Virus record (IMG/VR): IMGVR_UViG_3300034071_001414
Location: 1-64,000 of that record
Reading direction: 5' to 3' (one strand)
From: a virus
DNA length: 64,000 bases
Made by a program: the position numbers and the translations under genes
In this document: in pieces, positions 63,612-64,000 of the stretch
How the letters are laid out: each line of letters opens with the position of its first letter
Numbering within the stretch: the first letter of the stretch is position 1
The notes under the pieces: model-generated
Database searches by the model: none
Told to the model about the DNA's origin: nothing
Seen by the model: only the letters and a program-made list of their open reading frames with translations

Positions 63612-64000
63612 ATGCCAAATAATGATGTATATCTTGGTAATCCTTTATTAAAAAAGGCGAACACCCCTATTGAATTCACACAAGAACAAATTCTTGAATT
63701 TGTTAAGTGTAAAGACGATCCGGTTTACTTCGCAAATAATTACGTAAAGATTGTAACTCTAGATCATGGATTACAAACTTTTAAACCATATCATTTTCAA
63801 GAAAAGTTAATTAATAACTTCCACAATCACAGATTCAATATTTGCAAGATGCCACGGCAAACTGGTAAGTCTACTACTGTGGTATCTTTTTTGCTGCATT
63901 ATGCTGTATTTAATGATAATGTAAATATTGGTATCCTAGCAAACAAAGCAGCGACAGCCAGGGAACTCCTAGATAGGTTACAGACCGCATATGAGAATCT
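63612..64000 (+). CDS. 17: large terminase subunit gp17, 5' part
   Basis: The ATG at 63612 begins an open frame that runs past the right edge (129 codons visible). VYFANNYVKIVTLDHGLQTF is typical of gp17 N-termini, and MPRQTGKSTTVV (about residues 81-92) is the Walker A of the packaging ATPase. The later ATPase and nuclease domains are outside the window. gp17 powers DNA packaging and cuts the concatemer. Confidence 0.9.
   Translation, partial: MPNNDVYLGNPLLKKANTPIEFTQEQILEFVKCKDDPVYFANNYVKIVTLDHGLQTFKPYHFQEKLINNFHNHRFNICKMPRQTGKSTTVVSFLLHYAVFNDNVNIGILANKAATARELLDRLQTAYEN

Overview
The window looks like part of a large lytic T4-type myovirus genome. The strongest evidence is the run from about 33.8 kb to the right edge, which holds T4-like genes in T4/cyanophage order: gp25, gp6, a giant protein in the gp7 position, gp8, a DUF4815-like giant protein in the gp9/gp10 position, gp13, gp14, gp15, gp16 and the start of gp17. 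The DNA is A+T rich, TATAAATA-type late promoters recur, many starts lack a Shine-Dalgarno sequence, and many small proteins resemble those I associate with T4-like cyanophages. I therefore infer a cyanomyovirus or close relative. No photosynthesis gene, tRNA, integrase or CRISPR array was recognised.

Region 1 (1-11.4 kb) is a dense + strand array of tiny, mostly unknown genes whose starts overlap the preceding stop (ATGA). It is broken by a homing endonuclease gene (HEG) at 3982-4680 and by compact terminator/promoter modules. Region 2 (11.4-16.5 kb) has a 460-aa orphan gene overlapping a Dam-type adenine methyltransferase, then small membrane and coiled-coil genes. Region 3 (16.5-31.1 kb) holds two basic proteins with T4-like capsid-targeting N-termini, a DEAH helicase, a KxDG-motif nucleotidyltransferase/ligase, a MutH/Sau3AI-like endonuclease, three more HEGs (one on the minus strand) and many small genes. 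Sixteen copies of a 34-bp promoter-like repeat (TTGGAT-N17-TAGTAT with a conserved spacer) lie between 13.7 and 30.4 kb, and every copy contains one GATC.

Region 4 (31.1-33.8 kb) is a hairpin-rich intergenic stretch followed by small conserved genes and a GT-A-type glycosyltransferase. Region 5 (33.8-64 kb) is the late structural and packaging block. It contains two giant virion proteins of 4160 and 2486 aa, a gp14 enlarged by glycine-rich repeats, and an unusual multi-domain basic protein between the terminase subunits.

Three points stand out. First, a phage Dam methylase, a MutH-like GATC nuclease and 16 GATC-bearing promoters share one region, suggesting a methylation-linked circuit. Second, three HEGs of different families sit behind the same leader: a long hairpin with variable stem sequence enclosing a terminator and a late promoter, as expected for delayed expression. 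Third, several promoters have their -35 box inside the loop of the upstream terminator.
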